Positions 1 through 7,195 of a stretch of DNA of 44,664 nt are shown here, piece by piece. A program made the translations under genes and the position numbers. The stretch comes from a virus: positions 1 to 44,664 of the IMG/VR virus record IMGVR_UViG_3300012022_000001. The stretch is one strand, 5' to 3'. Positions within the stretch are counted from its first letter, which is position 1. Every line of letters starts with the position of its first letter. Below the pieces are notes generated by a model. The model saw only the letters and a list, made by a program, of their open reading frames with translations. It made no database searches and was not told where the DNA came from.

Positions 1-48
1 CCTGTATCAGTAGCAGAGCAAGTTAAGAAAAAGATTGAATATAAATAA
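1..48 (+). CDS. 3' end of a truncated small gene
   Basis: The first 15 codons read PVSVAEQVKKKIEYK and stop at 46-48, 14 bases before the next start. The lysine-rich, helix-like composition and tight spacing to the next gene suggest the tail of a real gene cut by the window edge. If the genome is circular it would be the end of the ORF that runs off the right edge from 44543; joining the two needs one additional base. No function can be assigned. Confidence 0.4.
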   Translation, partial: PVSVAEQVKKKIEYK

Positions 49-62
49 ATAGGAATAAGACA

Positions 63-2189
63 ATGACTAGAGAATTAGCCGCCAAGATGGCCCGTGAAGA
101 ACTAGAGAAGTGGAATCTTAAGGACTGGCATGTAAGGATTAATCCAGTTAATCTAGATTCCCGATTCCAATACCTTGCATTGTGTTCACATAAGGATAAA
201 TGCATTATCCTGAATGCACACCACGTTGATCTTCATGATGAAAAAGAAATTCTCAATTCAATCCGTCATGAAATTGCTCATGCTCTCACACCCGGTCAAC
301 AGCATAGTGAAGTATGGGCTGATAAAGCAAGGGAAGTAGGCTGTCATAATGTTGCTGCATGCTCACACTTAAGTTTACCTTCAAGTGTAATTGATGCAAT
401 TAGGTCAGGCGCGACGGTTGAAGTTAAGTTCGAGGAAGAAATTATTCGTCGGCCAAAATATGTTGTGACTAGATTACAGGATAAATGTGAGTTCTGTGGT
501 AAAGTTGCAGTAACTAAGCATGAACTATTAATCCCAGAAAAAGATCCTTTCAAGCCTGATACTAAGATGATATGGTTAGAGTGCGGCCATATCCTCACGA
601 AATTACTTCCTAAAGGCACTCCCTTTCAAACCTTACTTGCAGATGGCGATGATTCATGCGCGCACGAGTGGTCCGTTAATAAAAAAGGAGTGGAAACTAA
701 TGTATGTGTTAAATGCAATGGGAAAAGACCCTTCCAATTTCAGATTGAAGGGATGAAATTCGGTGAACAGGCCCTTGCAGTTAATAATGGCGTCCTTATT
801 ATGGATGCTATGGGCCTTGGTAAGACACCACAAAGTATAGGATTATTGAAGTTTCATCCTGAGTATTTCCCCGTTCTTTGTGTTGTAAAGTCTAAGATTA
901 AGTTTCAGTGGTTTAAGCAGTGGTTACGATGGACCCGTGATGGAGTCCTCCCACAAATTATACAAAGTTCAAATGACATATTGATTCCAGGATTGAAAGT
1001 ATATATCATCGGATTTGATATGTTGGTCCCTAAAACTCGGAAGAGTAAGACGGGTAAAGTAATTCAGCAGGGATTTGACATTACTAAGTTTGATAAAGTT
1101 GGAATTAAAACTCTCCTGATTGATGAATGCCAGCATATCAGTAATCCTGATTCTACTCGGACGCAGCAGGTAAGGAAAGTTGCAAAGGGTAGAAAAGTTA
1201 TTGGTTTATCTGGAACCCCTTGGAAGAATAGAGGATCAGAATTCTATTCAATCCTGAATATGATTGCCCCCATGCTATTCTCGTCCTATCAAGGATACAA
1301 GGATAGATGGGTTGAGTATTATTATTCAGGACGTTATACCAAGGAAGGTGGAATTAAGAATCCAGCCAAGTTTAAGGAATATATCAAGGATATCGCCATT
1401 CGCAGAGAAAAAGGTGAAGTTCTTGATGAATATAATCCTGTAAATAGAATGCCCCTTCATATTGAGTTGGGTTCCTTATATCAAGATCAGTATGACCAGA
1501 GTGAGGGGGATTTCGTTAATTGGTATAACGATAAGATTATTGGTGGTGAATCCTTGGATGGAATTGAGTTACTTGCAAAGATGTCGCGCATGCGTCATTT
1601 AGCAGGATTAGCTAAGATTCCAGCCACAGTTGAATTTGTGAAAGAATTCATTGAAGAGAAAGAAGGTTCTCTTGCAATTGGAGTTCATCACAAAGATGTT
1701 GCAGAATATCTCATAGAGAAGCTGAAGGAAGAAGTTCCTGAAGTTCAAGTTCTTGCATTGAAAGCAGGCGGGGAATCGGATCCTATCGTTAACGCATTTA
1801 ATTCACGCAGGAGTGTATTAGTTGCATCTACTCTCGCAGGCGGAGAAGGAGTAGACGGATTACAGAATACATGCGACGAGTTCATTATGCATGAGAGGCA
1901 ATGGAATCCTGCTAATGAAGAACAGTTTGAAGGTAGATTAGATAGGATGGGACAGAAATCCCCAGTTGTTAATGGCACCTATGTAATGGCTGAGGGAACT
2001 GTTGATACTATCTTCGATGAAATTGTTGAAAGAAAGAGAATTGCATTTCATAACGCCATGAATAAGGGGGAAACTCCTAAGTGGAATCAAGGTGATATCG
2101 GGCGCGAAATGGCGGATATGATTGTGAAGAGATACAGAGAAAAGAATAAAGGTAAGTTGGAGAAATCGATCACTAGTAAGGTAGGATAA
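63..2189 (+). CDS. SprT-like metalloprotease fused to SNF2-family helicase
   Basis: A 708-residue fusion. Residues 1-100 form a SprT-like zinc protease domain: HEIAH at 69-73 (two zinc His and catalytic Glu) and a third ligand at H81 in HSEVW. Residues 141-218 hold Cys pairs (CEFC, CGH, CVKC) suggesting one or two zinc ribbons. Residues 225-700 are an SNF2/SF2 ATPase: GLGKT at 251-255, DECQ box at 354-357, the SGTPW motif III, and a C-terminal helicase lobe ending in EGRLDRMGQ. Known SNF2 enzymes translocate on duplex DNA and strip proteins; SprT/SPRTN proteases digest proteins crosslinked to DNA. The fusion therefore suggests removal of protein roadblocks or DNA-protein crosslinks, which is inference. 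The start follows an AGGAA ribosome site. It leads the replication block visible here. Confidence 0.87.
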   Translation: MTRELAAKMAREELEKWNLKDWHVRINPVNLDSRFQYLALCSHKDKCIILNAHHVDLHDEKEILNSIRHEIAHALTPGQQHSEVWADKAREVGCHNVAACSHLSLPSSVIDAIRSGATVEVKFEEEIIRRPKYVVTRLQDKCEFCGKVAVTKHELLIPEKDPFKPDTKMIWLECGHILTKLLPKGTPFQTLLADGDDSCAHEWSVNKKGVETNVCVKCNGKRPFQFQIEGMKFGEQALAVNNGVLIMDAMGLGKTPQSIGLLKFHPEYFPVLCVVKSKIKFQWFKQWLRWTRDGVLPQIIQSSNDILIPGLKVYIIGFDMLVPKTRKSKTGKVIQQGFDITKFDKVGIKTLLIDECQHISNPDSTRTQQVRKVAKGRKVIGLSGTPWKNRGSEFYSILNMIAPMLFSSYQGYKDRWVEYYYSGRYTKEGGIKNPAKFKEYIKDIAIRREKGEVLDEYNPVNRMPLHIELGSLYQDQYDQSEGDFVNWYNDKIIGGESLDGIELLAKMSRMRHLAGLAKIPATVEFVKEFIEEKEGSLAIGVHHKDVAEYLIEKLKEEVPEVQVLALKAGGESDPIVNAFNSRRSVLVASTLAGGEGVDGLQNTCDEFIMHERQWNPANEEQFEGRLDRMGQKSPVVNGTYVMAEGTVDTIFDEIVERKRIAFHNAMNKGETPKWNQGDIGREMADMIVKRYREKNKGKLEKSITSKVG

Positions 2190-2199
2190 GGAGTTAACC

Positions 2200-2406
2200 A
2201 TGTTTGATATGCATAAGAATTCACCCCAAGATGGTGGATATAAACTAGTAATTAATTATAATTCTAGATCTAAAGTATATACTATAGCAGGATATACTTG
2301 GACCTTAGATAAAAATAACGTGATACATTCTGACTTGGATGGAGAATTTTTAGTTTTCGATTCTTTGGAAGATGTAATTAAATCTATAGTAGATTATCCA
2401 TCATGA
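2200..2406 (+). CDS. Small hypothetical protein
   Basis: 68 residues, no recognised family. Mostly short beta-strand-like stretches (KLVINYNS, KVYTIAGYTW) and an acidic C-terminal helix. A strong AAGGAG site lies just before the start and the stop overlaps the next start (ATGA), so it is probably expressed with its neighbours between the SNF2 fusion and the nuclease. No function is proposed. Confidence 0.6.
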   Translation: MFDMHKNSPQDGGYKLVINYNSRSKVYTIAGYTWTLDKNNVIHSDLDGEFLVFDSLEDVIKSIVDYPS

Positions 2407-2579
2407 CACTCGATGAATTATATGAAATCAAATCCGCCCTAGAATACGCCAAGTTTGTAGATTCATACTTGGATGAAGCAGAAAAAGCATTAAAAATCGT
2501 GGAAAGAGAAATTGAATTGAAAACAATGGACCCCCGTAAGGTTAAAGCAGATATATCGGGTAATTTAATTGAGGAATAA
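2403..2579 (+). CDS. Small helical protein
   Basis: 58 residues beginning MTLDELYEIKSALEYAKF. It overlaps the preceding stop as ATGA and ends two bases before the next start. The sequence is almost entirely charged and amphipathic helix (SYLDEAEKALKIVEREIELK), consistent with a coiled coil or small dimer. No family recognised. The coupled start and intact frame support a real gene. Confidence 0.55.
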   Translation: MTLDELYEIKSALEYAKFVDSYLDEAEKALKIVEREIELKTMDPRKVKADISGNLIEE

Positions 2580-2581
2580 AT

Positions 2582-2803
2582 ATGGCTACAATAGATAGTA
2601 AAAATTTAATAGACAAAATCATTGCCAATAATGGATATTATGAAGATGATCCCCGAGTTTATAAGATTGTAGAATATACAAATGCTTATGGAAATACAAC
2701 TTGGGGAGTTACTTGGAGTAACGAGCTTTCCTCAAGCAGAGATAGATATTTAATTGAAACTGAATTTGTAAAAAATCCCAAGGTTATTTGGGAGGCAAAA
2801 TAA
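2582..2803 (+). CDS. Small conserved phage-type protein
   Basis: 73 residues. The core (YKIVEYTNAYGNTTWGV, then RYLIETEFVKNPKVIW) looks like a small beta-rich protein type common in phage early regions, recognised by pattern only and with no known function. A GAGG site precedes the start. It ends two bases before the nuclease start, and the nuclease ribosome site (GGAGG) lies inside its last codons. Confidence 0.65.
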   Translation: MATIDSKNLIDKIIANNGYYEDDPRVYKIVEYTNAYGNTTWGVTWSNELSSSRDRYLIETEFVKNPKVIWEAK

Positions 2804-2805
2804 TC

Positions 2806-3828
2806 ATGGAAGTAATGATTCAGAAGAAGAATATAGTCCTTGATGCGACCGTAATGAATACAATTCTTTCATGCGGGCGCCTTGCTGACTTTAGATTCAA
2901 TCATAATTTTCAATCAATCCGGGGCAAATCAAATTCCCTGGAATGTGGGACCATGTTTCACAAGATTAAGGAAGTTTATAATAAACATAAAATCAAGGGA
3001 TTTGACCGTAACATGGCTATAGCCCAAGGATTAATTGCGGGCGAGTTATATGCTAATGGTTGTCCCCATTGTGCGGACTTTATAGAACCAAAACATGATT
3101 CATTATATACAGTAATCGAGGCCGATGGATATGGAAATCATGTTTGTGGTCCTAACTGTATATTAAAGCCCGCATGTGGGCATCAACCTCAAGAATATCC
3201 TGGAGTTAAAAATACTCCTATAGATTCAGAAGGACATTATATTGGTTGGAAATATGTCCTTCAAACCGCAATTGAATACTTCGAGCACTATAAGAATGAT
3301 CCTTGGATTGTGTTAAAATCAGAAATAGTTAAAGCAGAAGTATTATATGAAGATGAAGATATTCGTGTAATGTGGAAGGCCAAGTTTGATGAAATTGTAG
3401 ATACAAATAATGGAATATATCCCTGTGATATCAAGACACAGAAACAGCGCAGGGAGAAGCTAGTATTAAATAATCAGTTCATTGGGCAATGTATGCTAAT
3501 GAAAACCCGCAACATGATAGTTGATAATGTGGGTTTTCAGAAATCACTATCAGCTAAAGATAAATTCACGCGCGAACTCATGTCCTACTCTTCCGACCTA
3601 TTACTAGAATGGCAGAGTGAGACAATGCCTCATGCTGCATATAAATTGTTAGAATGGAGTGAAGCTAACTACTGGCCCCCCAATTATACGCACTGTGAAA
3701 ATAAGTATGGTAATTGCCCCTTCGTAAAGGTATGTGAATCTGATAGGAATATGCGGGCCGAAGAAATTAAACTAAATTTCTATCGTGGACCGAAATGGAA
3801 TCCTACGAATGATAATGATGGCGAATAA
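2806..3828 (+). CDS. Cas4/RecB-like PD-(D/E)XK nuclease
   Basis: 340 residues from the ATG at 2806, which has GGAGGC ten bases upstream; an upstream in-frame start at 2788 would bury that site. Nuclease motifs: GTMFH (48-52), E173, D195 in FDEIVD, and D208-I-K210. Four cysteines, C23 plus C297, C304 and C310, match the split Fe-S cluster of Cas4/AddB nucleases. Between them sits a second Cys group (C86, C89, C114, C118, C124) that could bind zinc and is unusual for the family. Likely role: DNA end resection feeding the Sak4-like recombinase encoded downstream. The superfamily call is firm; the substrate is inference. Confidence 0.82.
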   Translation: MEVMIQKKNIVLDATVMNTILSCGRLADFRFNHNFQSIRGKSNSLECGTMFHKIKEVYNKHKIKGFDRNMAIAQGLIAGELYANGCPHCADFIEPKHDSLYTVIEADGYGNHVCGPNCILKPACGHQPQEYPGVKNTPIDSEGHYIGWKYVLQTAIEYFEHYKNDPWIVLKSEIVKAEVLYEDEDIRVMWKAKFDEIVDTNNGIYPCDIKTQKQRREKLVLNNQFIGQCMLMKTRNMIVDNVGFQKSLSAKDKFTRELMSYSSDLLLEWQSETMPHAAYKLLEWSEANYWPPNYTHCENKYGNCPFVKVCESDRNMRAEEIKLNFYRGPKWNPTNDNDGE

Positions 3829-3846
3829 TCATGGAGAAATTAATAA

Positions 3847-4026
3847 ATGAGAATCCAACCAAGAACTAAGGAACCAAAGTTAAGCGTTGGTAGCAGGTTT
3901 CTTCCTAAATTAGAGCGCGCAGTAGAAAGAGAAATGAAAAGATTTAATGCATCTCGTTCCTTCGTAATTGCAGTTGCAGTAGCGGACGCGCTTGGAGTTC
4001 AGTTAGAATATGATTACAAGGAATAA
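3847..4026 (+). CDS. Ribbon-helix-helix-like small protein
   Basis: 59 residues. A basic N-terminus is followed by a strand-like segment, the helix LPKLERAVEREMKRF, a turn, and a second helix starting SRSFVIAVAVADALG. This layout resembles CopG/Arc-type ribbon-helix-helix proteins that bind DNA as dimers. It could regulate the early block. The family is inferred from pattern only. It overlaps no neighbour and ends one base before the next start. Confidence 0.55.
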   Translation: MRIQPRTKEPKLSVGSRFLPKLERAVEREMKRFNASRSFVIAVAVADALGVQLEYDYKE

Positions 4027-4027
4027 A

Positions 4028-4147
4028 ATGAGAATCCTTGATCTTCTATTCAGCCCCTTTCCTTGGTATCGTAAGTTACGCGGGGGAATATGGATTTTTA
4101 CCCCCAACGAAAAGATGTCTAAGGAATGGAGAAGGAAAATAATATGA
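4028..4147 (+). CDS. Tiny hypothetical protein
   Basis: 39 residues, starting one base after the previous stop and overlapping the next start by ATGA. Aromatic N-terminus (LLFSPFPWYRKL) and basic C-terminus (KEWRRKII). The tight coupling on both sides is the main evidence that it is translated. No family recognised. Confidence 0.45.
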   Translation: MRILDLLFSPFPWYRKLRGGIWIFTPNEKMSKEWRRKII

Positions 4148-4278
4148 AAATTAAATGTGAATCAGACCATTGTGGTAGATATGCAGCATGTATCTGTTGG
4201 GGTCAGTGGTTGTGTAAGGAATGTTATAAGATTCTATATTGGAGAAAGAATAATGCCAACAAAAGGCCAAACCACTAG
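4144..4278 (+). CDS. Small Cys-rich zinc-binding candidate
   Basis: 44 residues with Cys/His pairs typical of a treble-clef or zinc ribbon: C5, H9, C10, C16, C18, C24 and C27. The start overlaps the previous stop (ATGA) and its last 26 bases overlap the HNH gene in another frame. A role cannot be assigned; small zinc proteins are frequent in this part of the window. Confidence 0.5.
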   Translation: MKIKCESDHCGRYAACICWGQWLCKECYKILYWRKNNANKRPNH

Positions 4279-4621
4279 TGTCTTAGACAGATTATGGGCA
4301 AGAACCGAAGTAAAAGATGGTCATTTTATCTGGCTAGGAAAAACAGTGGGTCGTGGATATGGCAGTATTTGGTATCAGGGAAGAAATGTAAGAATAAATA
4401 GATTAATTTGTCACCTATATTATGGTATGGATTTGGATGATAAATTTATGCAGGGAAACCACAAATCAAGTTGTCCCTACTATAATTGTTGGAATCCCAA
4501 CTGTTTATATGTTGGAACGCAAATGGATAATGTAAAGGATCAAATAAAGGAAGGAACATTCCACTACGGTACAGCAAATCTAAGAAATGGTAATGCTTTT
4601 AATGGTATTAAAGAGGAGTAA
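4253..4621 (+). CDS. HNH endonuclease
   Basis: 122 residues from the ATG at 4253, preceded by GGAGAA. A longer in-frame reading from 4157 overlaps the Cys-rich gene and is less likely. The pattern CHLYYGMD, then GNHKSSC (H70), then CWNPNCLYVGTQMDNVKD is that of phage HNH enzymes with structural cysteines (C74, C79, C84). Such enzymes are often free-standing homing endonucleases, or nicking enzymes that help packaging. Its position far from the terminase and inside the recombination module favours a mobile homing-type gene, which is inference. Confidence 0.82.
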   Translation: MPTKGQTTSVLDRLWARTEVKDGHFIWLGKTVGRGYGSIWYQGRNVRINRLICHLYYGMDLDDKFMQGNHKSSCPYYNCWNPNCLYVGTQMDNVKDQIKEGTFHYGTANLRNGNAFNGIKEE

Positions 4622-4630
4622 TAAATACAA

Positions 4631-5404
4631 GTGCCAACTCTTGAAACGATTGATTATACCAACTTATATTGTCTTTTTAAGGGGGAACCTGGAACTCGTA
4701 AGAGTACCTGTGCATTATCATTTCCCAAGCCTCAGTATTGGTTTAGTTGGGATATGAAAATGGATGCATTAGGTTTACCCATGCGGGCTTGGAATATTAA
4801 CCCAAAGGATATTGAATATGATGATTATGATAATTGGGATAGAGCTAAATATAAGTTGGAGCAACTTCAGATGGCGTGTAAGTTCAAAACCATTGTGGTA
4901 GATTCTATTACCTCAATGGCTGATGCATCTATACGTCAAACGATTAGAATTAAATCAGGTGAAGGTGGAGGAAAGAAGATTGCTGGTATTCCCGTAAGTG
5001 GTTTCGATGAATTTAATGCCGAAGCCTCCGCAATCTCAGAACTAATCGCCCTCACCAAAGCATTAAGATCAGATAAGAAAGTAAATGTAGTTCTAATCGC
5101 CCATATTATTCAGAAGGAGCAGAAATCTTTGGATGGGCAGACTCATATGTCCCGTGTATTGGTTACAGCGGGTAAAGCTATCGCCCAAAAGATTCCTGCA
5201 TACTGCTCTGAAGTATATCATTTCAATATTAAGACGGGCGCGATGATTGGCCGTGGTGGTCAATATGCGTTAAAAACAACTCACACAGGAGATGATTTCG
5301 CTAGAAGTTCATTACCAATAGACGAAGAAATTGTATTTGGTAATGATCCGTTGTATGACAAATGGATTCAGCCCGCGATTACGAAGATGAATGGAGTTAA
5401 ATAG
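4631..5404 (+). CDS. Sak4-like RecA-fold ATPase (AAA_24)
   Basis: 257 residues, GTG start with GAGGAG about 12 bases upstream. Walker A is GEPGTRKST at 18-26 and Walker B is FKTIVVDS with D91. Size and layout match phage Sak4/AAA_24 proteins, minimal RecA-like single-strand annealing or recombination proteins that work with a phage SSB. It lies between a Cas4-like nuclease and a DUF669-like SSB candidate, the usual neighbours of Sak4. The stop abuts the next ATG directly, implying coupled translation. Confidence 0.82.
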   Translation: MPTLETIDYTNLYCLFKGEPGTRKSTCALSFPKPQYWFSWDMKMDALGLPMRAWNINPKDIEYDDYDNWDRAKYKLEQLQMACKFKTIVVDSITSMADASIRQTIRIKSGEGGGKKIAGIPVSGFDEFNAEASAISELIALTKALRSDKKVNVVLIAHIIQKEQKSLDGQTHMSRVLVTAGKAIAQKIPAYCSEVYHFNIKTGAMIGRGGQYALKTTHTGDDFARSSLPIDEEIVFGNDPLYDKWIQPAITKMNGVK

Positions 5405-5623
5405 ATGCCTATTGATAAGCCATATGCATATCACAAACCTTCACCTGAAGGATTGGATAAAATCAATCGTTTGCGTGAACATTTTAGTGAGGGAGAACGG
5501 TTGATTAAAGAAATTTGTGGTAATAACAGGCAATCTTCTGTTGCTATCACAAATAATGAAACTACAGCAATGTGGGCTATTAAAGCTGTAGTATTCAATG
5601 ATCCACAATCTCAAGTAGAGTAG
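5405..5623 (+). CDS. Acb2/Tad1-hairpin-like anti-defence protein candidate
   Basis: 72 residues. The pattern PSPEGLDKINRLREHFSEGE, then NNRQSSVAITNNETTAMWAIKAVVFNDP resembles small phage proteins with the Acb2/Tad1 helical hairpin domain. Acb2 binds cyclic nucleotide signals and blocks CBASS immunity; Tad1 sequesters Thoeris signals. The conserved MWAIKAVVFNDP end is the main reason for the call. It starts right after the Sak4 stop, so it is made early with recombination functions, fitting an anti-defence role. I recognise the pattern but could not run a profile search, and ligand-binding residues are not confirmed. Confidence 0.62.
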   Translation: MPIDKPYAYHKPSPEGLDKINRLREHFSEGERLIKEICGNNRQSSVAITNNETTAMWAIKAVVFNDPQSQVE

Positions 5624-5669
5624 TTACGATTACGAAGATGATCCCAACGAAGATTAATGGAGAAGAACA

Positions 5670-6101
5670 ATGCCAACAATCCAATATAGCAAGCGTGATT
5701 TGCTTCGAGATAAGATTGTTACCCCCTCATGGTATCTTGTTCAGATTGATACTGTGGGGGATTGGGCGCTTAGTAAGGATGGTAGAAGCAATAACATGGT
5801 CCTCGAAGGAACTGTTGTTCGGGATGCTGAAACAGGTTCCGAAGAATTTAAGGATGTCCCCATTGGTGGAATGGGTGCGTGGTCCTTTAATACTAAGGCT
5901 CTGGGCTTTAGTTTGGGACTCGTAAAAGCATGTGCCGCACAGTTAGGATTCTCTCCCGAGGAGATTACTCCTGAGTCTAAGATTGAAATGAAGCATCTTG
6001 AGGGGAAGTATGTCGAGATGCATATCATTAATGATACCTATGAGGGCCGTCTGAAAAATAAGGCTGATCATGGGTATAGGGCACCTAAAGTAACAGCATA
6101 A
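5670..6101 (+). CDS. DUF669-like single-stranded DNA-binding protein candidate
   Basis: 143 residues, start preceded by GGAGAAG. Small beta-rich protein with WYLVQIDTVGDW at the N-terminus, a central KDVPIGGMGAWSF, a helical section (LVKACAAQLGF) and KYVEMHIINDTYEGRLKN near the end. This resembles DUF669-type phage proteins that occur next to Sak4 and are thought to act as OB-fold SSBs. With the Cas4-like nuclease and Sak4 it completes a recombination module. It lacks the classical acidic SSB tail; a separate very acidic protein lies just downstream. Confidence 0.65.
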   Translation: MPTIQYSKRDLLRDKIVTPSWYLVQIDTVGDWALSKDGRSNNMVLEGTVVRDAETGSEEFKDVPIGGMGAWSFNTKALGFSLGLVKACAAQLGFSPEEITPESKIEMKHLEGKYVEMHIINDTYEGRLKNKADHGYRAPKVTA

Positions 6102-6120
6102 TTAATATTGCGTCCAGACG

Positions 6121-6246
6121 ATGTTGCGTATGAACAAGGACAAGCGTAAATCATTTAGTAAGTTACGACCAGCGCGCGCTTTAGTCGTGAACCCAAAGAA
6201 TGAAATACCAAGGGCCGATACACATACAAGATCGCCAGTCTCATAA
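6121..6246 (+). CDS. Doubtful small basic ORF
   Basis: A 41-codon reading frame (MLRMNKDKRKSFSKLRPARA at its start), very basic, in the 231-base gap after the SSB candidate. There is no convincing ribosome site, so it may be a leader region instead. Nothing else was recognised between 6102 and 6320 apart from the AAGGAG site of the next gene. Confidence 0.22.
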   Translation: MLRMNKDKRKSFSKLRPARALVVNPKNEIPRADTHTRSPVS

Positions 6247-6332
6247 TCATTGCTGGGGGTTACTAACAGCTAAAAGGGATTAAAGGCTTACACGTTGGGC
6301 GCAATTTCATTCAGATAGAAGGAGAAAATAAA

Positions 6333-6491
6333 ATGTTTAATCTTAACGGTGTTGATGATAAAGAAGTTGATAACGTTCCTGATGTTGATGAAGATGAAAT
6401 TGAGGGAACGGATGAAGAGGATGAAGAGATTGAAGAAGAGGAAGATGAGGATGTGGAAGTAGAGGATTCACTTGACGAAACGAAAGAATAA
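6333..6491 (+). CDS. Very acidic small protein, possible DNA mimic
   Basis: 52 residues with a strong ribosome site (AAGGAGA). After a short N-terminus (MFNLNGVDDKEVDNVP) about two thirds of the remaining residues are Asp or Glu, with only a few basic residues. Phage DNA mimics such as Ocr, and acidic tails of SSB proteins, have this kind of charge, so inhibition of a DNA-binding host protein or interaction with the neighbouring SSB candidate are both possible. No homologous fold is visible, and low-complexity acidity alone does not prove either role. Confidence 0.6.
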   Translation: MFNLNGVDDKEVDNVPDVDEDEIEGTDEEDEEIEEEEDEDVEVEDSLDETKE

Positions 6492-6553
6492 CCGAACGAA
6501 CTCTATTGCAGATGTAGAGGGAGAATAGGTGACAAGTAGTTAATCAGGTGATA

Positions 6554-6631
6554 GGATGCGCGCTTATGGTTCATACAACGACACTCCTATTTGAAAAAGT
6601 AGTGTATCACGTATGAATAGAGCGCGCATCC
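6554..6631 (+). other. Large imperfect hairpin before a small gene
   Basis: The arm at 6554-6576 (GGATGCGCGC, then TCATAC) pairs with 6611-6631 (GTATGA, then GCGCGCATCC). Inside, ACACT at 6581-6585 pairs with AGTGT at 6601-6605. There is no U-tract after it, so it is not a typical terminator. It lies 22 bases before the start at 6654 and could be an RNA processing, stability or translation-control element. A 14-codon frame (6613-6657, MNRARIRFHSWRMI) begins in its right arm and overlaps the next start as ATGA. Confidence 0.6.
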
Positions 6632-6653
6632 GTTTTCATAGTTGGAGAATGAT

Positions 6654-6845
6654 ATGATTATAACTAGATGTGATGAATGCAAAAAATTAAGTGATGAGCC
6701 AAATATAGGCTACATCGGTCGGAAGTTTGCAATTAAAACACATAAACAAGTATTCATGACCATTACAACTCATAGGGATTTGTGCAAAGATTGCTTACAA
6801 AAACTTGTAGCTGAAAACAGTCCTATTGAAGATACGGACTATTGA
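6654..6845 (+). CDS. Small zinc-ribbon protein
   Basis: 63 residues from the ATG at 6654 (GGAGA five bases upstream; the in-frame TTG at 6642 includes that site and is less likely). CDEC near the N-terminus and CKDC near residue 48 form a two-pair zinc ribbon. Function unknown. It is the first gene after the hairpin and ends two bases before the next start. Confidence 0.6.
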   Translation: MIITRCDECKKLSDEPNIGYIGRKFAIKTHKQVFMTITTHRDLCKDCLQKLVAENSPIEDTDY

Positions 6846-6846
6846 T

Positions 6847-7059
6847 ATGAAGCCCCCAGATTTTTCTTTAGAGGAGTTACAATTTCTGTTACAGATAAAT
6901 GGATATACCTTTGAAGAAGTAAAAACTCCTACAAAAATAGTTCATATTTGGTATAGACCCGACGGAACACAATTCTTAACCGCAATTAAGGAATTAAGCA
7001 ATGTTAAAGAAAATAGTGGCAGAGTTCAAAGCAGAAATTCCGCCAGATATCAGAGTTGA
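6847..7059 (+). CDS. Small hypothetical protein
   Basis: 70 residues from the ATG at 6847; a longer in-frame reading from 6826 would overlap the previous gene. N-terminal helix (LEELQFLLQINGYTFEEV) followed by strands (KIVHIWYRPDGTQFLTAI). The last 59 bases overlap the next gene in another frame. No family recognised. Confidence 0.5.
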   Translation: MKPPDFSLEELQFLLQINGYTFEEVKTPTKIVHIWYRPDGTQFLTAIKELSNVKENSGRVQSRNSARYQS

Positions 7060-7192
7060 TGAATTCGTTCATTTGATTGCGGATTATATTAGAATAAATA
7101 GATTTACAATGGATGTTGAGAGAGTAACTGCGTATCCTCCTGATTCCAAAATCTTTGTTCATGATATAAAAGTTGATTTGAAGCAGATGTGA
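7001..7192 (+). CDS. Small hypothetical protein
   Basis: 63 residues (MLKKIVAEFKAEIPPDIRVD at its start), a mixed alpha/beta pattern with no known motif. It overlaps the end of the previous gene by 59 bases and ends three bases before the next start. Only its place in a tightly packed gene string supports it. Confidence 0.5.
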   Translation: MLKKIVAEFKAEIPPDIRVDEFVHLIADYIRINRFTMDVERVTAYPPDSKIFVHDIKVDLKQM

Positions 7193-7195
7193 ATC

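Noticed and set aside
4157-4252. Upstream extension of the HNH gene
   Set aside because: It overlaps the coupled Cys-rich gene and the ATG at 4253 has a better ribosome site.
5638-5925. A 95-codon plus-strand frame overlapping the SSB candidate
   Set aside because: It lies in another frame of the SSB candidate gene at 5670, has no ribosome site of its own and its product lacks a plausible domain.
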